A DNA stretch of 64,000 nucleotides from Istiophorus platypterus. Lineage: Eukaryota; Chordata; Actinopteri; Istiophoriformes; Istiophoridae. Under the pieces are notes generated by a model. It saw nothing but the letters and a program-made list of their open reading frames with translations, was not told the DNA's origin and made no database searches. A program made the translations under genes and the position numbers. Each line of letters opens with the position of its first letter. Positions within the stretch are counted from its first letter, which is position 1. The DNA is taken from positions 4,277,001 to 4,341,000 of the forward strand of contig CM029120.1 of assembly GCA_016859345.1 (NCBI GenBank), in the 5' to 3' direction. Positions 1-12,430 of the stretch are shown here, one piece after another.

Positions 1-981
1 AAGTCAATTTGTGTCCTGGAGACAGAATCCGAACTCCGAGCTTAGTAATGGATGGTATCAGTATCAAAAGAGAAAGTACAGTGAGCTTTTTTTCCCGAAG
101 ATTTGCCGAGATTTGATTCATTTGCCGAGCAACAGATTAAAGAAGTATAGATTTACAAGGTGTTGCTATGGTCCCCTATAACATTCTTTTTCACGTTGCT
201 CAAAACCCTGAAAACAAACCAGATACTAAGCACATTAACATTGTTCTTTGCCATTTGTCAGTGGGTCTTAGTTCAGACATCCTGCAGATTGAGTGACAAA
301 ATGTACAAGTATAAAATTACAGGCTCTTACTTCTGTCCATTTTCTAACTTACACGAGGCTGGTTTAACCGTGAAGCTAAGACTGTGCACCAGCTAACAAA
401 AAAATCACTACTATCACTCAATGTAGTGTTTACAATAGTGGTAGCAAAAATGGGGTCATGCTCACCATGGTCATCAGAAAAATCCATGAACAGGTCACTG
501 TCTTATTCTCGGCATTATCGTCTATATCGACGATGCTCATGTGTTGCGGTTAGATACACAATCAAGAGAGAGAGAGTGTAGCCAACGCGTTGCATTAGCC
601 CAGCAAGCTAGCGTTCACTAGAGGATGCAACAAAGCAAAGACTTGCACAAGGGCCTTCGTAAGATCCTCAATGATTTGGCGAAGGTCATTGCACTGCGGA
701 AACATTATATTGTTGTGAAAATAGAGAAAAACCTCAGACTGTCCTGCACAACTTGTTCTCTTAAAGAACATTGTGATTGTGCCTGTAAAATAAATAAATA
801 AATACATTTTTAGAAATCCTGCTCCGGGAATAGAAGTGTTTGGACCCTTGTCAAGTTCATTCTAGGAAAGATGGGACTTTACCAGCCACAATCATATGGC
901 CGACACTGGGGAAACTGCAGTTGATCATCTAACTGGTAATTTATCATTTTAATTACATTTGTCAGATTAGTTACTTTTTTC
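1..981. other. Non-coding stretch, nothing recognised
   Basis: No open frame here is long or protein-like, and no splice-supported exon or repeat family was recognised. A short A-rich run with AAAT units lies near 788-806. Confidence 0.5.
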
Positions 982-1001
982 TGTGTGTGTGTGTGTGTGT
1001 G
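982..1001. repeat. (TG)10 microsatellite
   Basis: Ten perfect TG units. Confidence 0.95.
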
Positions 1002-2059
1002 ACAAGAGACTTTCAAAAGCCAGCATATAACTTTTGTCCTTGAGGAAGAAAAAAAATAAATAAATAAAAAACAGCCTTATTCTCAGATCAGGTTTTGGTC
1101 TCAAAAACCTGTTTGGCGGAAAGACGGGGCTAAGGGCCAGGGTTTGGTCTCGGTTGTGAGCCCACGTAGAACTGCGACATGCGTGCAGATGCGTTTGGTT
1201 TCGCTGCCAGTGTTGTATCCCGACAAAAAAACCAACATGCGACAGGGACACATTACTTCATGGCGGCTTGAAGGACTAAAGGACCAACTTTGTGAGATAC
1301 CAAATTGATTTTGCCATCTATGACAACCGACACCTCATATTTATTTCAGCTGAATTTGGGAATACATTTTTGCACAGACAAAGAACTTTGGAGTTCTGTC
1401 GGCTCCTCTTTTATCACCGAGTCTTTATAGGGAAAGGGCTCATTTCACGGCCAGTGCGGAGAGGAAGAATAATTATAGTGTCCAATAACTCTTTCAATAC
1501 AGAGCATGAGAGAGTTTTGTATTTGAACCGGAAAAATCCAAACCTATCTTTTAACTAATAAAGTGACCAATAGGGTAATGACTACGCAGCAGAGCTTACA
1601 GTTCATCAGACTGTGTGTTATGAATCAGAACATTCTGTTTGTCTCTTGAAAGAGCAGCATGTTGGGTAACTACATGAAGCTCACCACTAACGGTACTAAT
1701 TATTTGATGAGCCGCTCTTATCTAACAGCCACTGCCCTACTTTACAAATCACTGTAATGACTGGGTGGCTGTATTGCCAAGCGACCTCTGCAGCGTTGCC
1801 TGCTCAGATGTGCGCGGATCGCGCCCAACTTTATGGATCCGTTGCCAAGCGTCGGTGCGTCCCAACAGATAACACCTTGTAATTTGCACCTTTTTTTTTT
1901 CTTTTTTTTTTTTCTAGGACTTCCTCAGACGGCTTAAGCAGCACATTACATAAAAGCTTCGGTGTGAATAAAACGTCAGTTTTTGGGGGGGCATCGTCAA
2001 CCAGGAAGCTTCTCCCCGCGGTTCCCCGTGGAGCCTTATGTGCTGTTGCTCCGAACCAA
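1002..2059. other. Non-coding stretch with T-rich tract
   Basis: No gene was recognised. A T-tract with one C interruption runs 1891-1913, and an A-rich AAAT stretch lies near 1050-1072. Short open frames have no recognisable domain. Confidence 0.5.
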
Positions 2060-2290
2060 CACGCTCACGCCGAGACGCTCTCTTTTCTCTCTCTGCTGCT
2101 TTCTCACATACCCTCTCTCTCACCCTGGCTCAACACCTCCTCTGCCTCTCCCGCCCATTTCATTTCTATCTCGCTCACCCTCTCCTCTCTTTATATCTTT
2201 CTCCCTGCCTCTCTCGCTTTCCGCCTCACTCACCCTTCTTGTCTCTCTCCTTGACTTGTCTCCCTTTCTTCCTGCCTCCCTCCAATTCCT
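2060..2290. repeat. Pyrimidine-rich (CT/CCT) tract
   Basis: About 230 bases in which the + strand is overwhelmingly C and T, with many CTCTC, CCTCTC and CTTTCTCC words. The bias keeps several frames open on both strands, so those frames are not evidence of genes. Long homopyrimidine strands of this kind can form triplex (H-DNA); that is inference. Confidence 0.8.
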
Positions 2291-3839
2291 CTGACTCTCC
2301 AGAACATGTACACTGCAATACACTCACCGTCACCACACTCCAAGGAGAGGTGTTCAACTGGTACATTATGTCTCCTGAGTATTTCTCAGACTAATGGAAA
2401 ACACTCAAAATGCCTTGGCATTCCATCATTCCACCGGTCAAAGAGAAAACTCTCGGCCCACATATTACCTCCGTAAAGTTTCTATCAGCTGTAGCAGTGA
2501 ATAGTTTTTATCAGGAAGACCATGAGCACTTTTTTAGTTTATTTTCTCTTTTAGGTGTTTGTGAGGCGATGTGAGGTCAAAGATCTTTGGTATAAGCTCG
2601 ATTAAAACTTTGAAACTTTTCTGTATGGCGCTATACATTCCCTAAACCAAAATCAATGTCCATTCCTTTCTTTCCATTAACTCTGTGTGGAATCATGCTG
2701 CCTTTAAATTTTCTCTTTGTCTTTAGTCTAAACACACTTAACAACTTGTCAAGCACCAAGCAAACGCTAAGTGCCTCACCAAACACAGTTTATTCACAAC
2801 GAGGCTTAAATGTTCCAGGAAAAACTAGCACAAAGAATGCTACAACTGTTGGAAGGTGCTCTCAGTGGTGTAACATTTGAGATGTAAAAGTTGTTCTCAT
2901 GCGGTGTCTGTTAATAGCACATTAACAAGCTAACATCAGCACTCAACTCATGTCAGATTGTAAATAGGGAAAAGAACCAACTATGTAAACCTGAGCCTGA
3001 ACGGCTGAGCCTTAGGGCTTTTTTGAACCTTTGCTAAGTCGGGCCGATGCAGACCCTGGCTGGTTTTTCCCATTGGTAAAGTTCCTTCAGACACATTCAA
3101 ACACAGCAACCATAATTGGGTACGGACCAAGATAACCGCCCTGAGGACATCTAGAGGAAATGGTCTCTGTCCAGCCTCAAAATAATTCTGGAGTGGTTTT
3201 GATTGTAGTGGGAACGTGCCTCTAGTCCAAGCAATCCAACAAGTACAAGGGGTACTCTGCAAGCTTGAGCTAAAGAGCTCCGGTAGCTTTGCATAAGTGG
3301 ATGCGGATGGGTGATATCTGCTTGCTGGAGAATGAATCAAGGTCTGACCTGGACTAGCAACAAAGTATGTTGCCTTCTCAGCATTTGAAGCAGACAGGAC
3401 CTCCCTTAGGACCTTCTTCCTGTGTTTAATTTCTCCACCTTGTCTCTCACACGTCTAAAGCAATGAAACAATGTGGCTTTAAGTGTTGCATTTTGGTTCC
3501 CTAGACTTCTTTCTTCTGTGTGAAATGAAAACGAACCAAGGGGAAAATGCAGCAGGTTAACCGCTCATCTGCTGCTTCAGACCAGAGCAAACAAAGTCTT
3601 GGTCTGAAAACAACCTGAGATGCTCTAAAACCGCCGACCTACAAATCTTTTTCGGTTAGCTGTTTAAGCTTTATTCATCCAGGCAGTCCCGTTGAGATCC
3701 AGAGAGACCTGAGGACAAATTACATACGTACAACATCCATAGCAGAGTTGTGTTATATCTCTATTTTTACAATGAGATCTGTTGATTTAGTTGTAGCCAT
3801 GTTTTTTATGTTCAGCCTGGAGGCTCAGGCTATCAGCTG
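2291..3839. other. Non-coding stretch, nothing recognised
   Basis: Mixed-composition DNA. A minus-strand frame at 2981-3340 (119 codons) has no recognisable domain or splice context and is most likely chance. Confidence 0.45.
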
Positions 3840-4240
3840 ACGTCATTTCTCACTTCTGTCACCCATGTTTAAGATGTGTTGCACTCCGGGTCCTGGAGCA
3901 GTCTTCACTGCCAACGGCGCCGACCAGCACATGTTATGTCGCTATCTGACTCGGCGCATACATGGCTTTTACATTACTGTACGTCCATTCAACGCATACC
4001 CAAAGGGGGCAGCTGGAGTGGAAGTCCCAGCCAGTTCAAAGAGGGCAACCAGACACACAGAAGTAAGTGATGTAAGACCCACGTGGCCTATTAACCCACC
4101 GAAGCACTGTACCCGCCTGGTGCTACAATATCCCATACTAATTAAGCTGAGAAGCAAAACCGCCGCCACCGCATATAGGCCACCATTCCGCTACTTCCCT
4201 GTGGGGATCATTAGAGTAAATGTACACATGTATCAGTAAT
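3840..4240. other. Candidate conserved non-coding block, or unrecognised exon
   Basis: This block is more balanced in composition than its surroundings and free of simple repeats. A + frame runs 3865-4239 (124 codons) from an ATG to a TAA and is overlapped by other open frames. I do not recognise the predicted protein and see no domain or signal sequence. A GTAAGT donor-like word (AGAAGTAAGTGATG) sits near 4062, so a coding exon cannot be excluded. A conserved non-coding element is the alternative. Confidence 0.25.
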
Positions 4241-4270
4241 TCATATGCAGATGATAGTCAAAACTGAAAA

Positions 4271-4318
4271 GGAGGGAAGGAAGGAAGTAAGGAAGGAAGG
4301 ATGGAAGGAAGGAAGGAA
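4271..4318. repeat. (GGAA)n imperfect microsatellite
   Basis: GGAA/GAAG units with a few substitutions. GGAA arrays can bind ETS-family factors (general knowledge); function here is unknown. Confidence 0.9.
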
Positions 4319-5344
4319 AACGGAAGTGTCTGAGCAAAGATTTATTTCTTTGAGTTGAACATGCAAAATGAGGTTAAAAGCAAAACACTGTGTGAGATTT
4401 TAGCAGTTTTCATAAGACATCATCTCTTCTTTGATGGCTATTACTACCAGTAACACATTCCATTTTGTGTTTTTATCAAGTGCAATTATCTAGATTCGCA
4501 CAGGGCATTTTAAGGATATTATTTTTCAAAACATATTCCTTTTCTTGTCAGAATTCACCCTGATTTTAAACCTTTACTTGACCTGTATTAATCCTCTGTG
4601 TTTGTGTGTGTGACTGATTCTTTTTTTTTTTTTTTTTTGGATCATCTTTAGGAGACAGATCAAAAAAGATTGATGGGAAAAAAAATTTGGCGTGGATGCC
4701 ATGTGACAAAGGTCCTGTTCCAGCTTAAAAAAAAACAAACAAAAAAGGACATCCTGGATGAACAACTCTCATCTCAGCCAACTGAGCCACGAGGATGCCT
4801 CCATGCTTCCCTTTGAAGATTACATTTCACTTGGAGACCATTCCTACAGGGGGAAATTGAGGCTGTTTATCAGAGAGATAAAAGTGATGCTGTGGTTTGA
4901 GACTCACTTTGATAAATGAAATATCCATGTCAAAATGTTATCAAGATTAGGCATGTTGACAGATGTCACTTTTTACGTTTATCTGTGAGACAGAAAATTT
5001 GTTTGTTTTTTTTAAATTTGCCCTTGGATGAGGTGGTGAGTATGTTTTTTTTTTTTTCTTTTGGAACTCACACTGCCCTTATTACATTTCTGTCGGGATA
5101 CTGAAGTATTTAACCTCTTGTTCTTCAATAACTTATCATATTTATTGTGTGGAGTACAGCCCAAACCTTCTTTATATGAAAAGTGCCCTAAGATAACTTT
5201 TGCAATGACTTGGCGCTATTACAAATGAAAAAGACTTAACAATACTGTTTCAATTGAAGGAGTCGTCAGGTTCACATCGTGCATTGTTTGTTTTCTTATT
5301 GTTTTCTCTAGATTTGATTTCCCCCAACAACAACAGAGTCGTGG
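4319..5344. other. Non-coding stretch with T/A tracts
   Basis: Nothing recognised apart from T runs at 4621-4638 and 5046-5058 and A-rich runs near 4679-4744. Confidence 0.5.
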
Positions 5345-5441
5345 TTGAAGTTATTGGCACCCCTGAATTTTAAGTAAAGAATTTCGACTATCTTCAGAAA
5401 TAAATGCAAACTAACAAATTTTGTATAATCAAAATATTATA

Positions 5442-5477
<36 letters not shown>

Positions 5478-5735
5478 GACACAAAACACAAAATGTACCC
5501 CAGACACAATTATAAATTTTAATTAGTCTGTCCCTCATGGGCTTCATTTCATTGTCTATAAACAAACTGTAGCACTGCATTGCAAAAGAGCTCTGCTTTG
5601 GTTTCATCTGTCCGTAGAACCGTCCGTTATTTCAGAAAGACTGCGGCTCATCTATGAAACTTTTTGCCAACATCTGTCTCGCCACCACTCTAGATTGCTC
5701 CAGTTCAGTCCCGGGGCTCTTTAGATGTACGTTAA
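5345..5735 (-). mobile_element. Tc1/mariner-like DNA transposon relic, reverse orientation
   Basis: The left edge carries a terminal-repeat-like word, TATTGGCACCCCTGAATTTT (5352-5371), typical of Tc1-like elements in fish and frogs. Between about 5570 and 5735 the + strand reads as the antisense of a Tc1 transposase (CTCTGCTTTGGTTTCATCTG, then GACTGCGGCTCATCTATGAA). The internal part is badly decayed, a 32-base A run (5444-5475) interrupts it, and no right terminal repeat was found. Only part of the expected ~1.6 kb is present and there is no usable transposase. Family assignment is from recognition. Confidence 0.6.
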
Positions 5736-6689
5736 CACTTTTGTACGTTTCGAAAATGTTCTGGCAATAATATGAGAATGTTTTTTTGGGGTTTTTTTGT
5801 GGGCTGGCTCGTGTAAATGAAAACGAAGGAAACTGAACTTTTCTACTCCATTTGGCAAATGAGCTGTGTTCAAACCCTTAATAGCCGATCCCCTTCAGAT
5901 TTCTGTGACATCCTTTTTTAAACTAAACAAGTTAATTTCCATTCTCCCTTTCATCAATGATAAAAAGTAATCATTAGATGCAGCCCTAATTTCAAGAGTA
6001 GGATCAAGGCATAAACATGCAGGGTAACAGACAAAGATTCCAGTCTCCTTGTTTAATTAGTGTTATTTTTTATTATTTATTTTATTTAATAAATCTATTC
6101 TATGTTATTTTATAATTTTTGTTTATATTGCAGATTTATAGCTGCAATCATAAAATGTTTAAAAAAAAAGAATGACAATTGGTTCTCTAGCTCTGAATTG
6201 CATTAATGGACAAAGGGTACTAAAAAAGCAAAACACTATTACACAAGACACATTACCTTGGTTCAAAACAGAAACACATTTAAAAAAAAAAGGTTTTCAG
6301 AGTGTTTATTCTAGTTACTGTATATGCAAATTTCCCTGCATCTGTCCTGCTAATGAGGCCCAGTGTACACAATACCTGTTTTCTCTCAGTGATTGTGCTT
6401 GCATAAGCTTTCGGTTTCACCAGGTGACTCCCTCAAAAATATTAATACATCTAAAGAAGCTGAGGACGGGCAGAGAATCAGGCCAGTGCACATTACTGCT
6501 AATGATCTCCCTCTGTGAAATCACACACACACACTACAGGCATAGACATATACAGTGTAGGCATGAGCCTCAAGATACCTACGTAATCACTGGCCCACAC
6601 ACAAATATGAGGATCTGCACACAGAAATACTCACATATGTGGAGACTATGAACACATGCCCGTACTGCTTATTAAAAATATGTAATACT
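5736..6689. other. Non-coding stretch, nothing recognised
   Basis: AT-rich around 6050-6170. The 159-codon + frame at 6172-6651 crosses A-tracts and CA words and has no recognisable domain, so I treat it as chance. Confidence 0.45.
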
Positions 6690-6830
6690 TCTTTGTCACC
6701 ACCACCACCGGCACATTAACATATCCTCTCTCCAGCAGGGAAGTGGCGGCAGCAGTGCAGAGTCAGTTTTAGCTGCGTGTTAATGAGGGAGGGACTGGGT
6801 GTGTGATTCAGACCCAACCGAGCTGGTTCA
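6690..6830. other. Possible conserved non-coding element
   Basis: A short, compositionally balanced block with (CAC)n at its left and homeodomain-type TTAAT words (GTGTTAATGAGGG). It resembles fish enhancer-type CNEs by eye only; no alignment was possible. Confidence 0.2.
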
Positions 6831-8065
6831 TCCCAGCTCACTTTAATAAAGACAATGCTCGACTTTTGACAGAGGTCGTTTATAATGTCGGCCTGTCACC
6901 AAATGTTTTCACAGAGGATTCCAGGGGATGGGACACAGTAAGAGATGGGGGACAAATATTAGGGTTGGACAATGTGGCAATGTTTACCACGAAGCAATTT
7001 GTCTTTGTCTGATTCTATACGAGTTATACTGTTAAGCTACATCTTTAATATTGCTGGCTGAGCTAGATTAGACCATTGTGACATTGCTGCACACCACTAA
7101 GCTGCTTACTTATGCCAATATGATTTGTTACATTGACGATTTTTGCAACAATGTCATGAAGTTTATTTGTCAGGCATGTAATTCCCTGGATGTGCAAAGG
7201 AGAGATATTTCCTAAATAATGAACAGCTTAGAATCACAAACTTTATTATCAACTATTCCTTCTCAACAACAAGGCAAGAGGAAGAAAGTTGCCCCCTCCA
7301 TGAAAAGTGTAGTTAAAGTAAGTTGCGGCTTCCCCACAGTGATTGGTGTTTTGACAGATGATGCGTGGTTAGGGTTACTTAGTGCCACTTTCCTTGGATC
7401 CCCTTGTGATAAACAAGTGGGAGAAGAGGCTTGACAGTAAAATTACACAACAAACGTGGTGGGAGTGCAGTTTTAGTCTTTTACAGCAATTTTACTTATG
7501 TATATATTGTGTAAGTTAATGTGTAAACTTGTGAAAGACAGATCTTGCTCATCAATGTGCTCTGAGTACAAATAAAAGCCCGATCCAGATTGCCCCTCTT
7601 GGCCTTAACCCTAGTTTTAGAGTGCCCTTGACTGGGTAGTTGCCCTTAAGAACGGAGTTACAAGGGCTAGCAGTTGAAGTTTTTACCAAGGAAATGGGAC
7701 GCTGCTCGTTTTACAAAGCAATCTCGGAGTTTTCTTTCGAAACTCCATTTGGAGTCTGCAATCTGAACATGCTCCATTTGGAAGTAGGCTACTCCTACCA
7801 CTACCCCTCGATCACCAAAAGAAGCAGGACATCCTACTCTACACAACAGCACTAAATGGAGGGATAAGGTAGCCCGAATGAATGCACCAATTAATGACTT
7901 AAACTAATTTTTCAAACAACCAAAGATGCAGTTTTGTCTTTAGCTCCGAGATACACCAACACCAACGGTGTCCATTAAAACCAGTAGTCCTAAGGATGTG
8001 CTTCCATTAGTCTAATTTTTAGCAGTGTGGCTCTAAGGAGCCTCATGTCATTGTGTTGATCTAAT
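6831..8065. other. Non-coding stretch, nothing recognised
   Basis: Short frames of about 70 codons are present without recognisable products or consistent splice signals. Confidence 0.5.
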
Positions 8066-8340
8066 GGTCCGTCCACCACTTTTGGTCCAACATGAACTCA
8101 ACTATCTCTACAACTATTGATTTTGTTGCCATGAAATTTTGTTTAGAAATCCAGGGTCCCTACACGATGGATCACACTCTCCTGACCTTTTCTCTTGTGC
8201 CACCAGCATTTTTAATTTTTTTATTTTTTTTTTGAATATATCTTGACAGCTATTGGGTGGTTTGCCATGATATTCGGTGCAGACATTTATGTTTCAATCA
8301 GGATGAATAGTGATAACTTTGAAACATGGTTAAAGCTACA
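8066..8340 (+). repeat. Fish interspersed repeat with an internally repeated half-unit
   Basis: Contains the words TCCACCACTTTTGGTCCAAC, CTCTACAACTATTGATTTTG and TTGCCATGAAATTTTG, then a second related half with CTATTGGGTGGTTTGCCATG and TTCGGTGCAGACATTTATG, ending in GATGAATAGTGATAACTTTG. I recognise this as a very common non-coding teleost repeat built from about 130-base half-units. The two halves are diverged and separated by a T-rich stretch (8210-8234). Confidence 0.65.
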
Positions 8341-9221
8341 CTAGTGGCAATTAAAACCCAGCTCCAGTCACAAACTTGGAGAGAGGAAATAAAAAGAAAA
8401 CCAAAATGAACTGAGAGCAAACTGCAGTCACGACTGATTAATCAATATGAAAACAAAAGAAGGTAAATGACAACAAAGCTTATAGGAGGGTCCATCATGC
8501 TACAGGGTGTGGAATGAAATTTGTTTTGACCACTTTGACACTGCCACTATTATCTCCATTTAAGTTTTGTCTAAAGGCTAGTGTTCATTTGGACCCTTTT
8601 AAAGAAAAAAATGCGACAAACTGCACTTGGAAAATGAGCTTTAGGTGTGATCGAAGCCTGAATAAGATCGATGTCAGGCAATAAGACAAGATGCGCCTCT
8701 AATCAAAGCCAACTGTGGTGCCGACAGAAAGGGGCTTGAGCAGTTAATAAATGAGCAATACAGGAAGAGTTGGCAAGCAGAGGGGATACTTACAGGCTTT
8801 CATTAGACAACAGCTGCGATCAATAAATAAATGAGCTCTATAGACAAAAACTATGGCTGCAATCATAGGCCAAGTGTCTCAGTCAGTAATGACATGTCAC
8901 TGCACACAGAGCATGCATACAGACATGAGAACTGAGATGAAAGGGGGGTGTAGCAGCGTTTGGTCGGAATAGCTTCTTTCTTGCTGTCTTCATGTTATTA
9001 CCTTCCTGACAACCACGCGCACAAAGAGAAATAGAGCTGAAAAAAATGGAGCTTCCACTAAGGTACTCACTCTGTCTTCTGGTGTGATTGGAGCCTAATG
9101 GTTTTATACACAAAGTAACTGGACAGAGGCAAAAATCAGATTTCAAGTTGGGGTTTAGCATGAGAATGTCAGCTATCTGCCACACAGCCAAGAGATCTAT
9201 GAGATTCTAACTTCGTAACAT
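8341..9221. other. Non-coding stretch, nothing recognised
   Basis: No recognisable exon, RNA gene or repeat. Confidence 0.5.
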
Positions 9222-9302
9222 TTTATATATATACACACATATAATCACACATATATATATATATACACATATAAATAAATATATACACATAAATAAATAA
9301 AT
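9222..9302. repeat. Compound TA/CA/AAAT microsatellite
   Basis: Interleaved TATATA, ACACACA and AAATAAAT units over about 80 bases. Confidence 0.9.
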
Positions 9303-10985
9303 TATAGCTGTCTCAGACCGCTACAGTTAAATGGCTAGGGTAGAGAAAAGCCAGCCACAGTTGGAGAACAACAACTAAGCAAACCTTAATTAAATGATTC
9401 TTCATTTGAAGTCACCTTCGCCAGATTTGTCAAAGTGTTTACATGTCAAATGACGCAGCCTCTCCTCTCCTCTTTTTTTTTTTTTTTTTGGTGAATCAGA
9501 GGGAGTGTGACCTCTGTACAACACAGACACAACCAACTGGAGTACTTTGTGAGCTGAACACTAGAATCCTTTTAGCTTTGGTTCTCACACGGTTACTGTG
9601 AACAGCCGATACATATTAGGGAGCCAAGCAGCAAAGCTGTGCAGGCATCCAGTGTGTTTCTGCCTTTTCTCATTCACCTATTTCTTCTTCTTCTGCCACT
9701 GGAGTCTACATCAGCCCCCCCAGAACCGAGTGGTGAAAAGTTGTGAACGTTGTGGCACGACGATCCTGATTCTTTACACCAACTTTTATGTCTGCAATTC
9801 AAGCACTCTAGTGCCACCAATGGGTTAAAGCTAGAGGTACATTTATGCTTGCAACTTTTAAACTACCCCATTTTTAGGAAGCAAAAAAACATTTGCGTCA
9901 TTTGAACACCATGGGGGCGCTGCATTAAGCAAAGACTTGTTTTTGCTAGTACATTTTGATGTGTTTGCCTTAAAAGAATTATTCATATTTCTAGTAATAC
10001 CATGGGTGGTCCCAAGGATGAGGGGTGGCAACTTGTTGTGGCACCCTAATTGTTGTGATGGCCATATTGGATTTTATCAAAGGTTTGAACATTTTTCTCA
10101 ATTATGTCCATTCTTCACCAAATTTGGCACAGATGACCTTCAGATAACAAAGCCTCACAGAGCTACCTATATGGCTGTTTCATTTTTGAAAGCCTTCACC
10201 CGTCACAGCCAATCAAAATTGGTGTTGAGGCTGCCAAAGAGGAAATGAGGTCATATCTCAGCCTCTCTTTGCTCAACGTTCATGAAACTCCCTGAGAGTA
10301 CTTAAAGCAACGCTCTTCATATAATGACAATAAGTTTCCATGGCAACTATGCCCTGCTGGACTGCTTGCCCCTCAAATTGCTGCTCGCAGCTATATCCCT
10401 ACATAAAGTTATTTGCAATAAAAAGTGGTTGAAAACATTAATTGTCACACAGAAAACTAGGGGACAGATATTGTGCTGGCTCAAGAGCACAGTATGGTCT
10501 CTGGGTGTATAATGAAGCTTGCATTTACTTTGTAAACTTGCAGGAGTCAGGGTTATTGGGGCTATTACAACTGGGGCTATTGCAGTACAAGATACATCCT
10601 CTTCATGGAAAATCTCACCACCTCCTATAACCAAACAGATCTCTTTAAACATGATAACCTCCACCCAAATTATTCAAGATCTCATCTTTTATCTATGAAC
10701 ACTGAACTCACTACATTCCTGCAAAGCATTCACCACATGAAGGTATGACACTGACAAACGCTTCCAGTCCTCCGCTCTCAATCTCTGCTCCTGTGTTCAG
10801 CCTTCCCTGCACTGATCCCTACACCACAAGCCTATTTCCTGTACAAGTTATAACCCTGAAAATTTAATAATCATAAAACCCAAAACCAAAACAAGCTCTA
10901 GGATTCCATAGACAAGCAAGCCTCCTGTGTCTCTGGGCAAACTTTATTTACCCACATGCTTTAAAAGTCCAGAAATGGCCAGGGG
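9303..10985. other. Non-coding stretch, possibly with a decayed repeat
   Basis: A T run lies at 9473-9490. The segment about 10010-10330 (TTCACCAAATTTGGCACAGA, CAGCCTCTCTTTGCTCAACG) has the feel of a diverged interspersed repeat, but I could not name it. No gene was recognised. Confidence 0.35.
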
Positions 10986-11245
10986 TTGATGCATTTAAAT
11001 ATATGGAATCAATTTAGATGACCCCTGAAAAGTCACAGATTGATTCAAATATCCTGGTTCTTAGGGAAACCTGGCTTAAACATAGCACATGTGATTCTAA
11101 GGTTTCCTTACATAACCATAACTTGAAAAGAACAGACAAAGTTGGATGAGGGGTAGGTGTAGCTGTTTACGTGATGCCATGTTTATCTGGTACTGTTTTA
11201 AATGCCCTCACTGTTCCTCACTCTTTTTAATTTATTGCTCCAAAA

Positions 11246-11452
11246 GTGAACTTATCTAGTAAAAACTCAATTAATGTGGTGGGTGTGCAAAGACCACCCT
11301 TAGCGGTCTCCAGTGCAATTAATAAATTAACAGACTTACGTGCTCAGAACAGTGGCACAGAGATGCCAGTTCTAGGAGACTTTAACCTAAATTGGCTGAC
11401 AAATGATTCAGTCTACAAGAGACGTGTGACAATCTCAATCTGTCACAGCTGA
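11246..11452 (+). pseudogene. LINE endonuclease fragment
   Basis: This 68-codon frame carries the motif VLGDFNLNWL, characteristic of the exonuclease-endonuclease-phosphatase domain of LINE ORF2. The same protein continues in other frames upstream (ILVLRETWLK) and downstream (a conserved piece at about 11455-11600, ending in stops). It is a broken fragment with no separate function. Confidence 0.7.
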
Positions 11453-12430
11453 CTGACGAGCCGACCAGACCTAATTTGAAGGATCCGTCAAAATCAACAT
11501 TGATAGATTTGATTCTCTGCAATAGGAGGGACAGAATTACCACTTCTGGATTTATTGTGCCCGGCCTTGGTGACCGCTGTCCTCTAGCCTGCCTCAAAAG
11601 TGCTACACTGGAATGATCAAGCTCTGGGATTGTTATCAAAGGAAATTAAAGAAAAACATAATGAATAGGCTTCTCTTAGTGACCTTGCTGGCAGTAACAT
11701 AAATCAGATGTAGAATTGGCATTGGAATATTTTACAAACTATTACTTAGTATCATTAATAGACAAGCGCCCTTTAAAAAGCTTAGAAGTAAAGATAGATC
11801 CAGCCCCAGGTTCTCGATAGAATTATCAATGATGATCAAGGCGAGGGACAAAGCCTGGGTTCTAGCGAGGCATACTGGTGACAAAGCCCATTGGCTGACT
11901 TCTAGACAACTATGAAATAAATGCAATTAAAAGCCAATTATCACACACAGTTAATCTCCAGCTCTTTTAGCCAATTTAGTCATCTAAATTTTGGAAAGCA
12001 TTAAAAGTAAATAAAGACAAATCCTCAATATCGTTTCCTTCTTATGTTACACTTAATGACTGTTTAATAAATAAGTCATCAGAGATTTGCTATGGTTTCT
12101 AAATACATTTTGCTGCAGCTTGAAATCAAAACTGATACAGTGTACTCAGGTTCCGCTCTTATAGTCAGCTGTTGGCAAATGTACCCTCCTTAAACCATAC
12201 CTCTCACTTCGCCCCACAGGCCCTCTCTTCCTCTGTTGTTAAGGAAGCACTTCAAGCTACCAACTACAGAAAAGCAGCTGGGGAGGATAAGCTAGATCCT
12301 TCTTTTTTTAAATCTCTGTGTCCCATTTATCACTGAACAAATTACATACTGTATCTATTTAATCTCTCAATTTCTACTGGAGTTATCCCTAAGGTCTGGA
12401 AATCTGCACATGTAGTCCCACTGCATTAGC

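Noticed and set aside
1983..2394. Overlapping frames of 96-118 codons on the + strand and 67-69 on the minus strand
   Set aside because: All result from the pyrimidine tract, which lacks stop codons in several frames.
6172..6651. 159-codon + frame
   Set aside because: Crosses A-tracts and CA words; no domain, signal or splice context was recognised.
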